Assembly: GCA_034435635.1 (NCBI GenBank)
Contig: DAOTWY010000042.1
Coordinates: 1 to 64,000, forward strand
Origin: DAOTWY01 sp003696565
GTDB taxonomy: Bacteria > Chloroflexota > Anaerolineae > Aggregatilineales > Phototrophicaceae
Reading direction: 5' to 3'
DNA length: 64,000 nt
Below the pieces are notes generated by a model, which saw only the letters and a program-made list of their open reading frames with translations, did not search any database and was not told the origin of the DNA. Shown piece by piece: positions 59,913 to 64,000 of the stretch. The stretch's first letter is position 1. Each line of letters opens with the position of its first letter. The position numbers and the translations under genes were made by a program.

Positions 59913-61988
59913 CTATGTAATTTTTTGAGCGCATTTGATCAGTTCTTGCGCAGATTGTGTAAAAGGCATTAAGCGGGCAATAGACCCTTTTTTGAGCTTC
60001 AACTTGCGGCGGATAATCATCGCAAGCGGTTGAGCTTCTCCACGTAGAACTTTCATCCAATTTTCATGATTGCCTTCTAACACAAAAGCAGCTTCTCTAT
60101 GAGCTTGATTAACTGTTAAGCTGCGGGCATCTCGGCATTTTCCTTTGTGTAAATCCAATAGAACGGCGGTTGCCTGTGGAAAACCATTTTCCGGGGATGC
60201 CTCCATAATCATCGCCAATGAACCAGCTGTCCACTTGGTCGATGCATCATAATAAGCTTGGCTGTTATTTAACTCTTCCATATAGGCTTTTGCCCAGGCA
60301 TCGGAAAATAGTTTGGGCTTGCCTGCTGGTACTTGCGCTTCAGACGAATTGACGGATATTTCTTCCTCTGTTTTTACATGGATATCTGTATTAGTCTCAT
60401 CATGATTGTTTGGCGTGGATTGCACGGCTTCCTCATTATCGTCAGCTACTTCAACTTGTATTTCTTCCACTACTGCTACTGCCGTGTTGTTGCTGGCATC
60501 CCCTTTAGGTAGTTTAGTCATAACAGGTTGTTTGATAGCTGGTTTTTTGGGTTCGCGCTCAATGTCAAACGGTTCCATTGGCTGCACTTTTGCGGCAGTA
60601 CGAAGTTCCTCAAAAGCGGTTTGTAAGTGCTTTTGCACCTGCCGTACATCTGGCACAATCGCCTTATCAGAAACAAGCGTCATGGAAATTCGCTGGTTAT
60701 AGCTGACAATGACGCATGCCAAACCCATAGAGGGATTGAGTGGGAAGAAGCCATAATTTTTAAGCAGTTTATGTCCACGTAAATAAACTGGGATCATCGG
60801 ACCAGCGACGTTTGTACACCAAGTATGTGCCAATAACTGAAATGCCATTGGTGCGGCACCCCAAATAAGCGGCTGTATAAAGGATGGCGCAAGTGAGGGG
60901 AGCGTTAGCAACATATCTAACCCAATTGACAAGGATGATTCTTTCATCACTTTAGTATACTCGGTGACGGCATCTAACCGCTCCAGTGGGTCTTTAACGC
61001 TAAACGGTATATCAACAGGCAATACAGAAATGCGGTTGCCAAAATCACCTTTTTCTTTTTCCATGCGCATACTCACTGGTACGAGTACACGGAAAAATTC
61101 CTGCATGTTGTCCGGTTCAACTTCTTCTACATAGCGTTCAATTGCACCTGTTAAAACCGTTAGCATCACATCGTTAATAGATGCGCCACGATTAGACTTA
61201 ATTGCCCGCACCTCTGCTAATGAGAACTCTACCCAAGCCAGTTCTTGCATCCCACTGTTTTTGCCGTTAATGGGTAATTTTCGGATAGGGCGGAGGTTAT
61301 CATTAATCAGGTTTGCCATACCGTATAATGTCTTACGACGATGTTCTTTATCCAATAAAACACTGCCCAACGTCGTAAGGTCATGACCAATCTTTTTAAG
61401 CACTTGCCATTTATGAGGAAGGTCTTGTTTGATGGAATCAAGAATTAAGTCTATTTGTTCCGGTATGGGCGGGGGATCATAAAGCGGTTTCTTTTCTAAT
61501 GGTGTAATGTCTGGCGTTAAATCAAACAACAACGTAAATAACTCAACAGCCGCTAAGCCATCCACCATACAGTGATGAACTTTGAAGAAAAACGCTGTTC
61601 GGTCACCTTCTAACCCTTCAATCATGTGAATTTCCCATAATGGTTTGGACCGATTCAGCATGCTAGAGAGCAAATGACTAACCAAAACCCTAAGTTGCTC
61701 TTCTGTACCTGGGGGTTCTAGATATGTTTTGAAAACATGGTTTTCAATATGAAAATCTGGATCAAACACCCACATAGGCTGCCCCATTTTTAAGGGAGCT
61801 TGAACAACTTTCTGCTGATAGATTGGCGCACGATGGATACGGCTATCAACGACCTTCAGCACTTCCTTAAAGTCAATTTTTCCTTCAAAAATTGAGACCG
61901 CACCAATATTCATTGGAGAAGTGGGGGTCTCAACATATAAAAAAGCAGTATCAACGGGTCCTAGTATCCTAATATTTTTCTCGTCCAC
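59913..61988 (-). CDS. Wax ester synthase/diacylglycerol acyltransferase fused to an SCP-2-like domain
   Basis: 691 residues. Residues 1-450 are a WS/DGAT: PLW at 116-118, active site HHCMVDG at 138-144, and the C-terminal domain with TNVAGP-like CTNVAGPMIP. The enzyme joins acyl-CoA with a fatty alcohol or diacylglycerol. A charged, disordered linker (about 460-570) leads to a C-terminal domain of about 115 residues with AKAYMEELNNSQAYYDASTK, and LLDLHKGKCRDARSLTV, then GEAQPLAMIIRRKLKLKKGS. This matches the sterol carrier protein-2 pattern, a lipid-binding fold. I know WS/DGAT proteins mostly as about 460 residues without this domain. The gene follows the patatin gene by 15 nt. Confidence 0.85.
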   Translation of the reverse strand: MDEKNIRILGPVDTAFLYVETPTSPMNIGAVSIFEGKIDFKEVLKVVDSRIHRAPIYQQKVVQAPLKMGQPMWVFDPDFHIENHVFKTYLEPPGTEEQLRVLVSHLLSSMLNRSKPLWEIHMIEGLEGDRTAFFFKVHHCMVDGLAAVELFTLLFDLTPDITPLEKKPLYDPPPIPEQIDLILDSIKQDLPHKWQVLKKIGHDLTTLGSVLLDKEHRRKTLYGMANLINDNLRPIRKLPINGKNSGMQELAWVEFSLAEVRAIKSNRGASINDVMLTVLTGAIERYVEEVEPDNMQEFFRVLVPVSMRMEKEKGDFGNRISVLPVDIPFSVKDPLERLDAVTEYTKVMKESSLSIGLDMLLTLPSLAPSFIQPLIWGAAPMAFQLLAHTWCTNVAGPMIPVYLRGHKLLKNYGFFPLNPSMGLACVIVSYNQRISMTLVSDKAIVPDVRQVQKHLQTAFEELRTAAKVQPMEPFDIEREPKKPAIKQPVMTKLPKGDASNNTAVAVVEEIQVEVADDNEEAVQSTPNNHDETNTDIHVKTEEEISVNSSEAQVPAGKPKLFSDAWAKAYMEELNNSQAYYDASTKWTAGSLAMIMEASPENGFPQATAVLLDLHKGKCRDARSLTVNQAHREAAFVLEGNHENWMKVLRGEAQPLAMIIRRKLKLKKGSIARLMPFTQSAQELIKCAQKIT

Positions 61989-62003
61989 GACTTCCTCTTT
62001 CCG

Positions 62004-63047
62004 CTATAGTTTGACTTCGTTCATAACCTTTAATGCGGCGCGCTCTCCGCTTTTAATAATTTTACGCTGAATTTCTGGGCTGAAGGAAAACTCTGGCGCA
62101 AGGAAAAAATCGATATCATCTTCTTCTGGCTGAATCCAAATGATTTTTTTGTTGAGTTTTTGCTCGTCATAAAACTCACGCCAGCGATTGATGCGTTCGT
62201 TAAACATGGTAATGGTGGATTGCCGCAGCACATTCAACCACCCCATATCTCGCACGGAATGACCATTTTGTGAATGCAATGGTTGATAGGTGTGGGAGAT
62301 GATGATCTTATCTGCTAAGCTCACCCCGATATCTGCCGATAAGGTGCGCTTGATTTCACCATCAACATAATACTTCCCTTTAATCAGTACTGGCTCAAAC
62401 ATACCAGGTACCGCACTGGATGCTCTAACCGCTTTGTGAATTGGTACGTCCGTCATAAAATGATCTTCTTCGGTTTCAAAGTCATACAACCCATTAAATA
62501 CGGCGCGTGTACGATAATCCAACGCTGTACCAGTAATATACAAATCAATTTCCATATCTGCAAAATCTGCTGATGGTAATAGTGATTTGAATAAATTTTC
62601 AATTGCAGTTGAATCAAAAAAACTCGTAATTTGTTGACTATGGATTAAACGATCAATGGCTTCTGCTAAAATATCACGATTAATCAGCCAGGGGAGGGAC
62701 GCAATAAACTTTAAGCTAGAAACGCCCATTGTTAAGGTTTGGCGAGTTAGTTGGCGGTATCTTGGGCGAAACAACATGTTAGAAGTTAGCGTTCTAATCC
62801 ACCGATCAAATTTAGGAACATAAACTTTTTTTTGATAAAGTGCTGTAATTAATGTATCAACACTAGCACCAGAAGCCACAAATGCGCCCACCACAGAGCC
62901 GGCACTTGTTCCTACAATAGATGTGATATTTTCTGGTTGTAATGCTTTTAAAACACCCAGATGAAAATAAAATGCTTTAGTTGCACCACCACTTAAAACT
63001 AAGGCAGTACCTGGTTTTTTTTGTAAATACGGTATTTCTTCAACCAT
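62004..63047 (-). CDS. Patatin-like phospholipase
   Basis: 347 residues from the ATG at 63047, with GGAG 7 nt upstream; an earlier in-frame ATG at 63167 lacks this and would precede the promoter. The oxyanion loop LSGGATKAFYF, where typical members have GGGxRG, the nucleophile S48 in GTSAGSVVG and the Asp in YVDGEIK are the patatin triad elements. These enzymes cut acyl chains from phospholipids or other lipids. Its position in front of WS/DGAT suggests delivery of acyl groups to neutral lipid synthesis, or turnover of stored lipid. Confidence 0.85.
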   Translation of the reverse strand: MVEEIPYLQKKPGTALVLSGGATKAFYFHLGVLKALQPENITSIVGTSAGSVVGAFVASGASVDTLITALYQKKVYVPKFDRWIRTLTSNMLFRPRYRQLTRQTLTMGVSSLKFIASLPWLINRDILAEAIDRLIHSQQITSFFDSTAIENLFKSLLPSADFADMEIDLYITGTALDYRTRAVFNGLYDFETEEDHFMTDVPIHKAVRASSAVPGMFEPVLIKGKYYVDGEIKRTLSADIGVSLADKIIISHTYQPLHSQNGHSVRDMGWLNVLRQSTITMFNERINRWREFYDEQKLNKKIIWIQPEEDDIDFFLAPEFSFSPEIQRKIIKSGERAALKVMNEVKL

Positions 63048-63090
63048 TGAGATGCTCCAAATCGAAAGCCATGATGTGATTTTAACACAT

Positions 63091-63118
63091 ATTATACCAG
63101 TAATCGAATCGTGATTCG
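63091..63118 (-). promoter_or_regulatory. Promoter of the patatin-WS/DGAT unit with palindrome
   Basis: On the minus strand CTGG precedes TATAAT (63096-63091), giving an extended -10 element TGGTATAAT. A perfect palindrome CGAATC-AC-GATTCG (63118-63105) lies 8 nt further upstream, in the -35 region. It is a candidate operator, regulator unknown. Confidence 0.5.
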
Positions 63119-63189
63119 TTTTTTTTATTTGTAAAAATGCTAGCTTGATAGTGGACGTTTTGACCATTTCACAGTAAAATAGAGGAAGT

Positions 63190-63254
63190 ATGGTATCGCC
63201 ACCTACATAAGTTTACGGGCAGCCTATCAAGCGATGGATAGGCTTCTCGTTTTT
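63190..63254 (+). other. Mini open frame and terminator-like hairpin in the CocE-type gene leader
   Basis: AGAGGA at 63181-63186 precedes ATG GTA TCG CCA CCT ACA TAA at 63190-63210, encoding MVSPPT. Then AGCCTATC-8 nt-GATAGGCT at 63221-63244 is followed by TCTCGTTTTT ending at 63254, 13 nt before the hydrolase ATG. The spacing of the Shine-Dalgarno is only 3 nt. Both elements may be coincidental. Confidence 0.4.
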
Positions 63255-63267
63255 GGATTAATTTAGA

Positions 63268-64000
63268 ATGGATTGTGCGATGAAACAAGTCAGGAATCCT
63301 GTACTATTTTTAGGGTTATTATTCCTGATCGCTTATCGATTTCGTCGATGGATCATCGCTCGTATCCTCAGGCTCCCTAACCCAACCACAAATGTCAGTG
63401 TAAAAACTGGCTTACACATTCCAATGCAGGATGGCATCAAATTAGCAGCAGACCATTATATGCCATCATCTCCTGGAACATACCCAACTGTTTTAATTCG
63501 CTCACCTTATGGACGCAATGCTGATGCCAGTGTGTTTGGTTGGCTATTAGCCTTTATGGCGCAGCGTTTTGCTGAACGTGGTTATCACGTTTTAGTACAA
63601 GATGTGCGTGGACGGTTTGATTCCGAGGGGGAATTTGTTCCGTATTTTAATGAAAAACAAGATGGCTTAGATACATTAGCATGGCTAGAACAACAACTCT
63701 GGTTTAATGGTGATGTTGCTACCTGGGGGTCAAGCTATTTGGGCATTGTTCAGTGGGTCATTGCCGGTGATTCGCCTTCAATTAAAGCGATTGTTCCGGT
63801 GATTACCGGCTCCAATCTGCGTGAGATTCTCTATCCAGATGGCGCGTTTGATTTGGGTCTGGCAATGCGATGGTTATCTGTTTTTCATTATCTGGATGAT
63901 TATCGTACCCGTCCATTGTTGTTTGCTTTGCGCATGTGGTCACAGATTGAACGCGGTATTCAACCCGCTTTTGAACATTTGCCAATAGGTGAGAGCGATG
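63268..64000 (+). CDS. CocE/NonD-type hydrolase (3' end outside window)
   Basis: At least 244 codons, open to the window end. An N-terminal hydrophobic segment (PVLFLGLLFLIAYRF) may anchor the protein. The alpha/beta-hydrolase fold follows: VKTGLHIPMQDGIKLAADHY, VLIRSPYGR, GYHVLVQDVRGRFDSEGEF and the nucleophile elbow TWGSSYLG (GxSYxG). This is the X-Pro dipeptidyl-peptidase/CocE family (S15-type), which acts on esters or N-terminal dipeptides. ATG 63268 and 63280 are both possible starts; neither has a good ribosome site. Confidence 0.8.
   Translation, partial: MDCAMKQVRNPVLFLGLLFLIAYRFRRWIIARILRLPNPTTNVSVKTGLHIPMQDGIKLAADHYMPSSPGTYPTVLIRSPYGRNADASVFGWLLAFMAQRFAERGYHVLVQDVRGRFDSEGEFVPYFNEKQDGLDTLAWLEQQLWFNGDVATWGSSYLGIVQWVIAGDSPSIKAIVPVITGSNLREILYPDGAFDLGLAMRWLSVFHYLDDYRTRPLLFALRMWSQIERGIQPAFEHLPIGESD

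Overview
The window looks like chromosomal DNA from a bacterium of the phylum Chloroflexota (Anaerolineae-like). This rests on gene content rather than a marker tree. It has a System I cytochrome c maturation operon, a menaquinone-type bc complex with multiheme cytochromes, many lipoproteins with Thr/Pro-rich N-terminal linkers, CorA, ThrE, glycogen/maltodextrin enzymes, a beta-oxidation cluster and a wax-ester/triacylglycerol synthase. Composition is even, at moderate GC, with no phage, IS element or CRISPR, so it reads as core genome.

Layout. 1-9.8 kb (minus strand): one long cytochrome c maturation operon, ccmE-ccmF-ccmH-ccmG-(CcmI-like)-(cytochrome c fusion)-ccmA-ccmB-ccmC, followed by a membrane protein and an FG-GAP-like lipoprotein. 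A Crp/Fnr-type palindrome sits at its promoter. 9.9-15.2 kb (minus): Rieske protein, a long cytochrome b with a soluble tail, a diheme cytochrome c with a coiled-coil insertion, a monoheme cytochrome c and a small secreted protein; together a respiratory quinol oxidase module served by the ccm genes. 15.4-24.5 kb: CorA, RNase D, TadA, tRNA-Ser, a LOG-like protein, a DUF1684-like protein, a split ThrE exporter, tRNA-Asn, an acetyltransferase and a solute-binding lipoprotein. 24.6-34.1 kb: a DLH-like protein, an acetyltransferase, an M42 peptidase, CoaX, an amylase/4-alpha-glucanotransferase pair, hisS and a DinB-like protein. 34.3-45.2 kb: a membrane Fe-S/CCG oxidoreductase, a secreted Cys-rich protein, LpdA, SucCD, and serine synthesis genes (SerB-like, SerA). 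45.2-49.7 kb: two lipoproteins and the infC-rpmI-rplT translation operon with an rRNA methyltransferase. 49.7-57.6 kb: a TetR regulator and a fatty-acid beta-oxidation set (SDR, two acyl-CoA dehydrogenases, hydroxyacyl-CoA dehydrogenase/hydratase fusion, thiolase). 57.7-64 kb: LysA, then a storage-lipid group (phasin-like protein, acetyltransferase, WS/DGAT-SCP2 fusion, patatin), and the start of a CocE-type hydrolase.

Most notable observation: the leader of hisS. A sigma70-like promoter is followed by a strong Shine-Dalgarno and an 11-codon open frame with two adjacent His codons. Its stop codon abuts a segment that can pair either with the Shine-Dalgarno region or with the arm of a terminator ending about 30 nt before hisS. 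This has the layout of ribosome-mediated attenuation controlled by charged tRNA-His. Two other genes, rplT and the CocE-type hydrolase, also have a terminator-like hairpin directly before the ribosome binding site, which suggests premature termination may be used repeatedly here. Other points: a likely AUA start for infC, a WS/DGAT fused to SCP-2, an altered Qo motif and long tail in cytochrome b, a C-x3-F heme site in CcmE, and a palindrome around the -10 box of the beta-oxidation promoter.

All assignments come from reading the sequence. No database search was run.
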